A stretch of 64,000 nt of DNA from Lithobates sylvaticus (Eukaryota > Chordata > Amphibia > Anura > Ranidae). The stretch is taken from assembly GCA_028564925.1 (NCBI GenBank), contig CM053031.1, positions 94,205,273-94,269,272 on the forward strand, read 5' to 3'. The notes under the pieces were generated by a model. It saw only the letters and a program-made list of their open reading frames with translations. It did not search any database and was not told where the DNA came from. A program made the translations under genes and the position numbers. Positions 10,688 through 21,759 of the stretch are shown here, one piece after another (the stretch's first letter is position 1; each line of letters opens with the position of its first letter).

Positions 10688-12889
10688 GCCAATCGGCGTG
10701 CTTACATCACCGCCGAACGAGTGGACGAAGAACAGCCACCGCGCCTGTGCAATTTCCACACTGACCCCTGGTCGACCTATTGTGTCAGGTTGCCAGGGGT
10801 TAACAGAGAATGCAAGCGCTTTAGTTGATAAATACCTCTATCCACATGTGATATCCTTGTTTTCCTATGTGAAGGATACAATCGATCTACTTCGCAATCT
10901 AGATGGAAAACAACTTCCTCCCAATACATGGTTGGTGGCTCTCGATGTAGAGTTTATACAACTCTGTCCCCCATAATAAGGGCATCCAAGTAATCCAAAC
11001 TCAATTAAAGGAACGGGGTCCAACATTTGACTCATATGGCCAGTTTGTCCTCCCGCTACTGGAGTTCATCCTCACGTAATATTTTTTTATTCGGTCCCTC
11101 CCACTACCTCCAGGTACAAGGTGTGGCTATGGGGGACCAACTGTGCCCCCTCTTATGCCAACTTGTACCTGGGGGGGGGGGGAGAGGGAATTGTTTGCTA
11201 ATGATCATCTATCTGAATTACTACAGCATGTCCTAGTGTGGCATCGCTATATAGATGACATTTTATTATTTTGGACAGGAACTAGGGATGAACTCTCGCG
11301 GCTGGTGGACTTACTGGCCATTAATGATTAGAATTTAAAATTCACAATGGAGTGTAGTCAATTAAGGATTAATTTCCCTGACCTACAGATCCAGGTTGAT
11401 AATAATGGGGTTATTCACTCATCTCTTTACCGTAGCCGTCTTCCGGCAACACTATTTTGCATGTCAGCAGTGCACATCCACAACCATTGCTGGATAGTAT
11501 CCCTTACAGTCAATTTTTAAGTTTTAGATGTAATTGTACCTTGGATGCTGATTTCTATCTTGCTGCCAATGATTTGTACTCCAGATTACATCAACGGGGG
11601 TACAGCAAATCGTTACTGAAAAGGGCATTTAATAAAGTAGCTAAACTAAATAGGAAGGATCTTATTCATTCAAATAGACGCTCATCTACTGACCCCTCAG
11701 TTCATATTATTACCCAATTTTTGCAACAGCATACTCAAATGAAATGCATTTTGACTAAGTATTGGCCGTTACTCACGGCTGACAGTACTATTCAGAAATA
11801 TATTAAACCTTACCATCTAATTACATATCGGAGGTCACCATCTATGAAGGACCGTCTTGTAACTAGCCATTTCATGCCCAACAATGTTGATAATTTGAGT
11901 TTATGAGGCACATTTCCATGTGGTAGGTGTGATATTTGTTCATTTATCTCTAACTCTAAAGAAGTCTTTTTACCCAGTGGCCATATGTACACAGTCAAAC
12001 ACAGAGTTACGTGTAAGACTGTGGGAGTCGTCTATCTTGCCACCTGCCAATGTGGATGCTTCTACATTGGCAAGACGAAACGCCCCTTTTTCAAAAGAAT
12101 TAGAGATCACATTGTACCTCTATTTAAACGTCTATATACGACTGCTTTAAATAGACATATTGGTCATCAACATAATTTCGATTCAAGCGTGGTTCGATTC
12201 TCCACGTTCGAACATGTACCGGCACATGTTCGGGGCAGAGAGATTGATACTACTCTGTTGCAACTAGAAACTAAGTTGATACATACCTTAGATGCCACCA
12301 AACATCCTAGCCTAAATGAGTATATTAGCTTCAAATCGTTCCTTTGATATGGACACGTCTGTACATAATCCTCCTTCAATTGTATATAATATTTTGCAGA
12401 GAACCTTTAGGTTATTATTCACGATAATCTTTATACGTATGGTTGGAAGTACCTTTGTTTGTTATTGTTGGATGTCTGAGGCAATATCCGGGGCAATATG
12501 CAGGCGCAATCCCCTCTCATGCGGATTATTTGTTTCTTAATTTCTTCCCATTTAACCTTACTTAGTTTTCATGATTCCATTGTGCTGCCCCTGTCTCCCC
12601 GTTAATTGTGGTCTGCCGGTGTTTGTCCTGTTAGGTGGTCACCTCTATACTACCTGTGGCTGTATGGACACCCAAAGGGCCTTTGTTTGTGGAAACTAGG
12701 CCCGCCCCTTCGACCACCCATATGCTCGCCATCCATTGTTTACCAGTCTCATTTAACATCTCTCCCTATCGGTGCCCATATACATCTGTCTTTCTATCCC
12801 ATTGGGGAATAGTTTGGAGTCTCCGCCCACATTCCTCAGCGTTGACTCGCTCTGGCCGTGATCAACGTCACGCACGGCACCCTGCGTAG

Positions 12890-13629
12890 TGTAGGCCTTG
12901 AGTGTGGAAATTGCACAGGCCATTTTTTGTCCACAGAACGGTGACGTAAGCACGCCAATCGGTTTTGAATTTGTTCGTCTTTTCATTGGGTATGTATGGA
13001 GGCCTTGTTGGCCTATGTATACTGCCTTCGGGACAAGTACTGGCATTTAAGCCTATTGTCCTTATTTCAAATATTTCTTTTGTTTTTCAGTTTTAATGGT
13101 CGCCCTTTGCCCCCTGTAGCCACACTATGGTGTTTAATTTTAGGGTGCCACCCTCTGGGCGGATGCTGTGCTCGCCATATTACTGGGGTACGTACTGAAT
13201 TTATGGGAATTGGGGTTGTTTAACCATCTATGGGTGGGTTGAAATTTTGAAACGATATCCACTAGATCGAAATCACCTCTCAATACCACACATGTTAATT
13301 TTCTTTTGTGCGATTTGTAAGGGATCTTTTTCATTTTTTGTTTTTCTATCCTGTAGAATAATTTGTCAACCATTGGTCCTTTCCTATTCCCCCGAGGAAG
13401 CCAATGTTTTGGTGAAACATGTAGGGAAGACCTGACCCGACAACACATCAAGGCCTACACCGTTCTGGCCCTGTGTTAATACTCTATGTTCTCCCCAAAT
13501 TTTTACCTTTATGTACATTGAATTTTTGTCTTTGATATATTGTAATAAACTATACATTTTTCTAAATTGTTATTTGAGTCGTTGGCACCATTATAATCCC
13601 TATTTACCCATATTGCAATTTTTATAACT
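12890..13629 (+). repeat. Right arm (3' pseudo-LTR) of the Penelope-like element
   Basis: This is the inverted counterpart of the left arm. It includes a hammerhead motif at 13385-13430 and ends in an AT-rich stretch with AATAAAC near 13544. Confidence 0.8.
13385..13430 (+). ncRNA. Hammerhead ribozyme motif, right Penelope arm, degenerate
   Basis: Stem I (TTCCC/GGGAA), stem II (GCCAA/TTGGT) and GAAAC are all present in the same order as in the left arm. The first core box reads CCGAGGA instead of CTGAGGA, so this copy departs from the hammerhead consensus at an essential core position and is probably inactive. Confidence 0.65.
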
Positions 13630-13684
13630 AATTCATGGGATGAGGTGCCTTATCTAAAAACGGACCCCACTGCCACTTTTCCCA

Positions 13685-13698
13685 ATAATGCAGAGAGT
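13685..13698. repeat. Right target-site duplication of the Penelope-like element
   Basis: ATAATGCAGAGAGT, identical to 9188-9201. Confidence 0.85.
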
Positions 13699-14359
13699 GT
13701 TGCTGGAAATCTTTGTTATCTTCATGACACATTTACTGTCGTCATTGATATACTATTCTCTGCTGAAGTGACTTGATGACTGGAACACTGCAGGAGTAGC
13801 TGTTACCTCTTCTCCCTCTCTCATCTATTGATGAAATGCCTTGTTTTTTATTCCCCAAATACAAGGCACTCTGTAATTGGACAAGTAGAGCTGAAGAGCT
13901 GATGAACAACCAGATCACCCCTTGCTCAATAACAGAATGCCTTTTATTATATTTTGTATATGCCTTTGTATTAGACATTTTATCAAAGGGTGAGAGAGGA
14001 GGAAAGAGGAGAGCATGTGACAAATGCTCCTGCATTTTAACAGATGGAAAATAAAAGTAGAAGAGCTCAAGATTAAAGCTGGCTGTAAACCCGTCATGAT
14101 GATAAGTTGAATGTTTAGCATCCCAAGCAGCCACTCTGGATGTAGTATATACAGTTTAGCGATAACGAAGCTGGACCAATCTGGACCAGTATGTAACAAT
14201 ATGGGCAGTCCTATACAGTGGTGATTGTTAAACTTTTTTTGCCCCATCAAGGCCTCATTGCTTATTAGACAACACTGGTTCTCGCTCATCTTCTACGAGA
14301 GCCAAAATTAATGCAAAAGGTGGGCAAAATCAGTAACAAGCAAATAAAATGTGTCATTA
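13699..14359. other. No recognisable feature
   Basis: Unique-looking sequence without credible exons, transposon ends or RNA genes. Confidence 0.35.
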
Positions 14360-14896
14360 TGGTTAAAGTGTATGTAAACCCGATTCATGAAATTTTACCT
14401 GGGCACATATCTGTAGTGTTTTCTTATCTCTCTCCAAAGCCCTAAGTCCAGTGTCTTTATGCTGCTCCGTTCTTCTGTTATCAGCATGATAACTTCTGAC
14501 AAGTTCTCTGCGACGGGAGATAAAAGCAGCTGGAAATTTGTGTCGGAGATTTGTGTCGGGGTGGGTGCTATAAATAGATTAGCAGAGAGCTGGTCTATTC
14601 AAAGCACAGCTTTGCTTGTTTCTTTCTTCCTCTGCCTATGTGGAGGGGGGGGTGTGTGCCTTTCCTCCAATCAGCTGTCATACAATGCCAAGACTCTCTC
14701 CCCCCCCCCCCGCCCCCCACTGCTGAAACAGGAAGAAAAAGATCTAACACGATATTCACTTTCTAAACAGTATATAAAGCTGAAGACAGCAGATTTACAA
14801 ATAAAACTTATATAGGGAGATTTGTTTAATCTCTGTGTATCATCTAAGGGTATTAATTTCCCTGGGTATATTAGAGGTTTTACATCCACTTTAAGA
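14360..14896. mobile_element. TTAAAGTG-ended MITE
   Basis: It starts TTAAAGTGTATGTAAACCC and ends GGTTTTACATCCACTTTAA, an inverted match. It carries an internal poly(C) run near 14700. An interior block around TTCTGTTATCAGCATGA recurs at about 46912, inside another copy. No transposase. Confidence 0.65.
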
Positions 14897-15135
14897 TATG
14901 CAATTTAAAAAATTATATTCTGAAACAACTAAAGGTTTCATTATATTGGACATAAAGCCTCACAGATCAGACAACCTTCAAGGTTTAACAACATCTTCAA
15001 TAAGGGAAATGGGATGTATAAATGTTGCTTAATTTCCAGCTCTAGCAAGTTCTTGAAAGGTACGAGCAGAGAATTTTGACTTGCCTGTAATACCAGATCT
15101 TGGAGTACTAATACAGGACAGGGCAGGATGTCCTC

Positions 15136-15511
15136 TAAGGCTCGATTCACATCAATGCATTTTGCTTTTGAGCGTTTTTGCAGTGCTTTTTGCGGTGCTT
15201 GCCGCGATTTAGCTTTTTTTTTTTTTTTTTTTTTTACACTGTGGTCGCTTAGCAACCAGCTATATACAGTGTAAAAAAAAAAAAAACGCAAAAACGCGGT
15301 ACTTGCGTTTTGGATGCGGGTCCATTGACTTCCATTACATGCAAAACGCTGCATGAAAAAAAGTCCCTGACCCTTTCCAAAAACGCAGAGGCACAAAAAT
15401 GCATTGATGTGAACATGTTCCATAGGAACCCATGTTAAAACCCATGTTAAAAAATTTCCCTGCATTTCTGCAAAATGCACCAAAAAACGCGCTAGTGTGA
15501 ATGGAGCCTAA
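15136..15511. mobile_element. Harbinger-like MITE with TAA target duplication
   Basis: The ends are GGCTCGATTCACA and TGTGAATGGAGCC, flanked on each side by TAA (15136-15138 and 15509-15511). A 3-bp TWA target with GG-starting inverted ends is typical of PIF/Harbinger elements. The interior is self-complementary, with poly(T) then poly(A) around TATATACAGTGTA. Non-coding. Confidence 0.65.
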
Positions 15512-15963
15512 TGATAGCTTGTAGGAAGGACAAAGGGACTCATTCCTGCGAATAGAAGCTGTAGCTGCCAACAGTCCTGACAGCATATACATAGGAAGTG
15601 CAAGGGAATCTCCTTGGTTTGTTTAGGAGCTGGACGACAAAACGAGATCCTCATTGAGGTGGAAGTAATAAACCACCTTTAGTAGAAAGTTTTGGTTTCA
15701 AGATTACTTTATCTCTGTGCAGTAAAAAAAAAAAAAAAAAAGTTCCTTTATGACAATCCCATTTGCTCACCTTATTAATGAGCAAGGTATAAAATGTGAG
15801 GAGGGAAAGGCATGTATATGAAAAAGGTTTCATTTTATTTTGCTTTTCATGGTGGTATGTCACGCACAGATCTGGGTTTGGGTAACCTACCCATGTTGTC
15901 TATAGTGGATGCCTCCAGTTATGAACTGAGGCAGTTAACAGACCACTCACCCTTCTGGGTTAA

Positions 15964-16196
15964 GTAAGCTATAAGAACTCTCCTAAAAACTTGAGTTTAG
16001 GAGCTTTTGGCATTTTTGTGCCAAAGCTCCTAAACTCAACTCCATAAAAGCATATGTGTCCATGCACACAAAGGCTTTTACAAGAGTTTAGAAGCTGGTG
16101 TGGGTAGTGGAGGTTCAAACTCCCTCTCCTGAACGTGGAAGAATTGCGTTCAGGATAGGAACCTTTTATAAACAAACAGTCTGAATACATGAGCCC
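15964..16196. repeat. Interspersed repeat with GTTTAGGAGCTTT inverted ends
   Basis: It contains GAGTTTAGGAGCTTTTGGC and its near inverse CCAAAGCTCCTAAACTC. Related sequence lies at about 45700-45975. It is a foldback-like frog repeat without coding potential. Confidence 0.45.
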
Positions 16197-16426
16197 TAAA
16201 TGATCCTTATGGAAGATCAATTTCTTTTGGTTGACTCTGTTCCCAGATAAAGATCAGATCCCAGCGATAGCAGCGTTCCTTGAGATAAGTTCTGATAATG
16301 TCCCTTTGGTAGCCATCTGGGATGCTCTTAAAGCATCAGAGGATAGTTTATAAGATAATATAGATAGAGATCACATATATTAAATGCCACTCAAAGGCCT
16401 GGGAGGACTTAAAGTGGTGTTGCCAC

Positions 16427-16460
<34 letters not shown>

Positions 16461-17170
16461 GCTTAAAAATAAAAATGAATTGGAAAAAAAAAAAAAAAAT
16501 GTTTTACTCACCTCTAAATGCCTGTTGCTAGGGGGGTCCCTCGTAGTCTGCCACCTTCAGTGCCCGGGCACTGACATCACTTCCCCTCAGCGGCGCACAG
16601 TCATCTGGGACCTGTCACGTGTCCCAGATGACTGAGCGCCGTATCACGGCTCACGGCGCCGAACGCACATGCGCAGTGGGTGCCGGCTGTGAAGTCACAG
16701 CCGGGTGCCCACAGTAAAGATGCCGGTGCCGCGTGTTGAGCGGGGAACGAGGGGGGGCCTCGTTCCCCCGCATCGCTGGACCCTGGGACAGGTAAGTGTC
16801 CGATTATTAAAAGTCAGCAGCTGCAGTATTTGTAGCTGCTGACTTTTAATAATTTTTTTTCAGGTGGACTCCCTCTTTAATACAGGAATGAGGCAAAGCA
16901 GATATGTATCTGAACAATCCTGAACTCGCCAACAAGGGTGCATGGCTGGAGGCACAAAAACTATAAGACCATGGAGCTCTTGAGGCTGCTGAGAAAAAAA
17001 AAATTTCTGCAACAAAAATATTTAGAAGATTGTGACTTTTGCCCACCTTACCCAAGGAAATTGTGCTCCATATCCAATCCAATGGATGTTCCAATCATTA
17101 ATCCATCATGGGATCTTCTTCCCCAAACTTACACAAAGCTATTTGCCACAGCAACCCGAGAGGTAAAAGA
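16197..17170 (+). mobile_element. Tx1/L1-like LINE fragment split by a MITE
   Basis: Around 16235-16350 the translation contains IPAIAAFLEISSDNVPLVAIWDALKAS. After the MITE, about 16890-17010 reads YLNNPELANKGAWLEAQKL and then KKFLQQKYLEDCD in another frame. These resemble the ORF2 region between endonuclease and RT in Tx1-type L1 elements ('LWDALKA', 'LEAQ...', 'FFQQKYFEDG'). Similarity is judged by eye. Frames change, so it is dead. A host exon is the alternative for the second half but is less likely. Confidence 0.5.
16409..16879. mobile_element. TTAAAGTGG-ended MITE nested in the LINE fragment
   Basis: It starts TTAAAGTGGTGTTGCCACC and ends CAGGTGGACTCCCTCTTTAA, inverted with differences. 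It contains long poly(A) runs (16429-16457) and a GC-rich hairpin-prone core (16560-16790). Confidence 0.6.
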
Positions 17171-17181
17171 ATCATCTATAT

Positions 17182-17607
17182 CAGTAGATCCGACTTACAA
17201 ACGACTCCTACTTACAAACGGAGGGAGAAAACGGGAAGTGAGATGAAATCCACCCCTAGGAAGGGAAATTCACTCCTGTAAGAGTTAATATGGGAAAAAG
17301 GTGTCTCCACTGATGCTTTATCACCAGTCCATGCTTCCCTAACAACCCAAAATTTTCTAAATCCAATTTTCATTGGGACAGAAGAAGGTGAGGTGAAATC
17401 TTCTGAACAGGGGCACAGAGAGCAAAACAAATGTTACAGGGGTGATGACCCTTCCCAATGTTCTCCAAAAAGCTTAAAAATAGATTACACTGAGCTACAC
17501 TTAAAAAAAAAAAAAAAAAATATGTACCTGTTCCGACTTACAAACAGATTCAACTTAAGAACAAACCCACAGTCCCTATCTCGTTTGTAACCCGGGGACC
17601 CCCTGTA
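17182..17607. repeat. Interspersed repeat with 'CCGACTTACAAACG' motifs
   Basis: CCGACTTACAAAC recurs near both ends (17189 and 17534), and the right end reads GTAACCCGGGGACCCCCTGTAC, a frequent vertebrate DNA-transposon terminus. Non-coding, class uncertain. Confidence 0.45.
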
Positions 17608-18540
17608 CCCAACTACTGATGACCCCACCTATAAATTAGACTAGATGATAAAATGCAAAAGGGAGGGAAATCTGACCCTTATCCGTGCTGAATGGGATAG
17701 CTCTATCTTTGTAAATGTACCAAATTCCTAAATATAAAGGACACTGCTTTATGTCATAACAGAGATACCTCAAAATATCATATTTTGTTATTCTTGTTTT
17801 AAGTCTGGTAAAGTCAGCGATACCAAAAAGAACACTTCCCCCCTCCCTTTAGAATTAGGTGACTAATTAATATGACCCATTGAAAAGATGGGCTGCAACA
17901 AATAAAGCCTCAGGTTGACTCAGATTGAAGCCAAAAAAAAAACTTTTAAATTTAAGGGAAGTTTGAGTAAATAAACCGATTGTATCAGAGAATGAACAGA
18001 TATCCTAAAGTCAACCTCAATATGGACTCGGATGCCAATAAGACAATGACTAGGATACAAAGTGAAGGTTTCTCCCAACAGGACAAATAATGAGAGTAAA
18101 CATGGGATTGTTTCCCCCGAATGTTCAAAGTTCATTTGAGACACTGTGAGAAAGCATTGAAAAACATATGTATATTTTTATGTTATCATGAATACACGTA
18201 TATTAGAAGTAGGGTTATGATATTTTACTATAGTACAAATGGAAAATTGTGTTTAAGTAACCATCATAAAAAATATAAAAACAAGCTGTGACCGCATACA
18301 TACGAAAATCTACATATTACAGGTGTGATCTCAAGACAATTAGGTTGAAATCAGAAACACGTCATTGTTCATATAAACTTGTGTGATTCTAAGTAATCAC
18401 ATCTATAAAATCATTGATTGTATTACGCACCAATTACTAGAAATCCCTGAGCCATATAGACAAATATTCACATCCCCAAAATATAAACACTCATTAAATA
18501 AAAAAAATATATCCCTTCTTTTAACAATGTAAGTTAAATA
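17608..18540. other. AT-rich sequence without recognisable genes
   Basis: No convincing exon, repeat end or RNA gene seen. It may belong to the LTR-like relic that follows. Confidence 0.35.
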
Positions 18541-19000
18541 TACATTTGTTATCCTCAGACGCCCCCCAGTGGCTGAAGATAATATTACCTTTGGTACTTG
18601 GCCGATCATAAAAAAATTCTCCAACCAACGGAGAGTAAGCCGAACCTTCTGGGCTGAGCTTATGATAAATTTTATAGGTTTGTCCCAAAATGGTATAAAG
18701 GTTGGGAAAGCTCCAAGGAGTGGATCACAGACCGCATACCAGACACACCCCCGACATCAAGGAGTCTGCTGATATTTGACCATTCTCCATCTTGTTGGGC
18801 TTTAGGACTGAAACCATTCGATGTGCGTAGATTTTGGCGGACATCTTCCCTTTTAAGCTGATTGGTAAGATCCAGACCACACAAATTCTATTTTTATTTC
18901 CGCTCTTGTAATTATAGGAATCATATTTTAGAGGTTATGTATTCATGTTTATTGACTGTCGAGGGGTGTATTGTTATAACCGGGTTTTAGGGAATTTAAT
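18541..19000 (-). mobile_element. Possible retroviral LTR relic (fossil)
   Basis: Read on the minus strand, a CCAAT box (about 18859) is followed by a TATA-like stretch (about 18697). Then comes a sequence ending in CA, and just after it TGGGGGGCGTCTGAGGAT near 18570, which resembles the tRNA-Pro primer site of gamma/epsilon-type retroviruses. No gag, pol or env was recognised next to it. It is at best an old, degraded remnant, and the call is tentative. Confidence 0.3.
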
Positions 19001-19728
19001 CAAAATGTTAGATCAATTAGTTTTATTGCTCCATGTAATTGGTGTAGCTCTGTCGGTTTAATAATTAATTCAAATTGACAATATCGTTCTGCTGACTGAG
19101 ATATACTTTGAATTTCTTCCGGCCGGAAAAGTTTAGAGGACCACTCCCCTGAGCGACAAGGGATATTGCGTTCTTGAATATAAAGGGTAAAATTACCACA
19201 CATTATTTTTCCCACAGACCAATCTTGACTCCCATGAGTAATTATATTAGTTTTCCTGGGTAAAAACTAAAAATTGAGGATGTTTTGATAATGTATGTGT
19301 GAAATCTCAATCACCAGAAAATTTTGTTCTGTATCAAATTGTATGAATATACTCGTTAATTAATAAAGTCAAAATAATTTAACTAACTCAGGAAAGGATT
19401 GTGGTATGCACTGACAGTCAGAGAAAAATGTATAAAATTACCGTAAGGTTGGAGGCACTGAAAATAAACGCTGAGATCTTCATTAACCACTTGCTTACTG
19501 GGCACTTAAACACCCTTCCTGCCCAGACCAATTTTCAGCTTTCGGTGCTCTCACACTTTGAATGACAATTACTCAGTCATGCAACACTGAACCCAAATGA
19601 ATTTTTTGTCCTTTTTTTTCCACAAATAGAGCTTTCTTTTGGTGGTATTTGATCACCTCTGGGTTTTTTATTTTTTGCGCTATAAATGAAAACAGACCGA
19701 AATTTTTGAAAAAAAAAACAAAATTAAA

Positions 19729-19736
19729 AAAAAAAA

Positions 19737-19810
<74 letters not shown>
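19729..19810. repeat. Long poly(A) tract
   Basis: About 80 bases of nearly pure A, inside TTAA element copy B. Confidence 0.95.
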
Positions 19811-19811
<1 letters not shown>

Positions 19812-20439
19812 GAATTTTTCTTTGTTTCTGTGATAAAATTTAGCAAATTATTAATTTTTCTTCATAAATTTTGGCCACAATTTATACTGCCACATATCTT
19901 TGGTAAAAATAACCCAAATTAGTGGATATTATTTGGTCTTTGTGAAAGTTACAGACTCTACACTGTGGTGCGAATTATACAAAATTGATCACATCTGATG
20001 CACTGGTGGCCGATCTCATTTCTTGTGACCCGAACATGCCAGGAAAGTACAAATACCCCCCAAATGACCCCTTTTTGAAAGTAGACATCCCAAGGTATTT
20101 AGTAAGAGGCATGGTGAGCTTTTTGATGTTGTCATTTTTTTCCCACAATTCTTTGCAAAATGAATTATTTTTTTATTTTTTATTTTTTTTCCACAAAATT
20201 GTCATTGTAATAGGTTATTTCTCTCACATGCAATGTGTATACCACAAATGACACCCCAAAATCAATTCTGCTACTCCTCCTGAGTATTACGATACCACAT
20301 ATGTGGGACTTTTACACAGCCTGGCCACGTACAGAGGCCCAACATGCAGGGAGCGCCATCAGGTGTTCTAGGAGCATAAATTACACATCTAACTTGTTGA
20401 CTACCTCGTACACTTTTGAAGGCCATGGAGCACCAGGAC

Positions 20440-21110
20440 AATGACACGTGACACTGATGTGGCACTGGTGACAGATGGCACTAGTATGGAGCACTGATGA
20501 CACATGGCACTGATGACAGACGGCACTAATACGGGGCATTGATGACACGTGACACTGAAAGATGGCACTAATATGTGGCACTGGTGACAGATGGCACTAA
20601 TATGTGGCAATGGTGACAGATGGCACTAATACGTGGCACTGATGAGAGATGGCACCGACACGTGGCACTGATGACAGATGGCACTGATACGTGGCATTGA
20701 TGACACGTGACACTGAAAGATGGCACTAATATGTGGCACTGGTGACAGATGGCACTAATATGTGGCACTGGTGACAGATGGCACTAATACGTGGCACTGA
20801 TGAGAGATGGCACCGACACGTGGCACTGATGACAGATGGCACTGATACGTGGCATTGATGACACGTGACACTGATGACAGATGGCACTGATACGTGGCAT
20901 TGATGACAGATGGCACTGATACGTGGCATTGATGACACGTGACACTGACAGGTGGCACTGATGACAGATGGCACTGATACGTGGCACTGATGACACGTGA
21001 CACTGATATGGCACTGATGACAGGTGGCACTGATACGTGGCACTGGGGACAGGTGGCACTGGCAGATGGCACTGGGGACAGGTGCACTGGGGACAAAGAT
21101 GGAGACAGAT
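20440..21110. repeat. Minisatellite, unit about 20-30 bp (GATGACAGATGGCACTGATA)
   Basis: Tandem variants of GGCACTGATGACAGAT, GGCACTAATACGT and GACACGTGACACTGA. Whole blocks are repeated at a higher order: 20570-20700 closely matches 20720-20870. It lies wholly inside TTAA element B, so it arose or expanded there. Confidence 0.9.
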
Positions 21111-21759
21111 GGATGGGGACACATGGATGGGGGACAGATGGGGAGACAGATCGCACATTTCTTTTTTTCTTTTTTACTTACGGCTGCTGCAGCCGTTGAT
21201 CTCTCTCTCCCCACACGCTGTCTGTGTGAGGAGAGAGAGCGGCGCTGACAGATGATCTCATATGTTTCCATATGAGATCATCTCTCATTGGACACGCCGA
21301 TCTCGCTGTAAACGGCCGCTGTGATTGGCCGTTTACAGCGATCTGTGACCGGCTGTGTCCGACGGACACGGCCAGCACAGAACTTCCCCGATGCGCGCTC
21401 TCAGGAGCGCGCATTAGGGAAGTAAACAACAGGACGTCCAGGGACGTCCTCCCTGCAGGGAGCGTCCGCGCTGCAGCCGTCTTTCGGCTATAGCGCGGGC
21501 GCCAAGAGGTTAAGATCCCATACCACAATCACAACATTTAGAAGTATTTACAAGATGGTATCCTACCAAACTTCATGTTATTAACCCCACAGTCTCTCTG
21601 AATTGTTTGGAGGTTGCCCCCTTCCTAACTTTATACACACATTTTGGTCCTGCAGTAAAATTACTCCACTCAGGCACAAGATTAATGAGTTGGCCTCCAA
21701 GTTGGCAGGTAACCCTCTTACAATTATCTATGGCTAACTGCCTATTGTTTGCTCCCATA

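Larger units (their letters stand above)
9202..13684 (+). mobile_element. Penelope-like element with GIY-YIG domain and inverted terminal arms
   Basis: This is a retroelement encoding a Penelope-type reverse transcriptase and GIY-YIG endonuclease. The coding part runs from about 10.76 to 12.35 kb. RT motifs are GRPIVSGCQGLTEN, SYVKDTIDLLRNL, LVALDVE, QGVAMGD and HRYIDDILLFW. The C-terminal domain VVYLATCQCG-FYIGKTKRPFFKRIRDH at about 12025-12110 is the GIY-YIG nuclease. The frame is interrupted several times, so it is inactive. The right arm (about 12890-13629) holds the 3' non-coding repeat. The left arm (9199-9884, continuing at about 10688-10770) is an inverted copy of it. An exact 14-bp duplication flanks the whole unit, showing it inserted as one piece. 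The left arm is broken by about 0.8 kb of other sequence. The element lies beside the host exon at 7182-8410, probably in an intron of that gene. Confidence 0.88.
19493..21513 (-). mobile_element. TTAA-flanked DNA element, copy B, with internal minisatellite
   Basis: The ends are TTAACCACTTGC (19493) and CCAAGAGGTTAA (21513). The typical blocks appear in reverse order to copy A (AAATAGAGCTTTCTTTTGG, TTTGCGCTATAAA), so it lies on the minus strand. It is expanded to 2 kb by a poly(A) tract (about 19729-19810) and by the minisatellite at 20440-21110. The GC-rich end at 21280-21490 is self-complementary (ACGGCCGCTGTGATTGGCCG). No transposase. Confidence 0.75.

Noticed and set aside
14941-15483. 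180-codon minus-strand frame
   Set aside because: It runs through a Harbinger-like MITE with poly(T)/poly(A) and has no coding signature.
16938-17163. Host exon on the plus strand with donor AGAG|GTAAAAG
   Set aside because: The translation (LEAQKL, FLQQKYLEDCD) fits a Tx1-like LINE region better, and it follows directly on another LINE piece split by a MITE. Kept as a LINE fragment with modest confidence.
20401-21271. Cys/His/Ser-rich frames on the minus strand (up to 181 codons)
   Set aside because: By-product of the GATGACAGATGGCACT minisatellite. Frames on both strands are open because the unit lacks stops.
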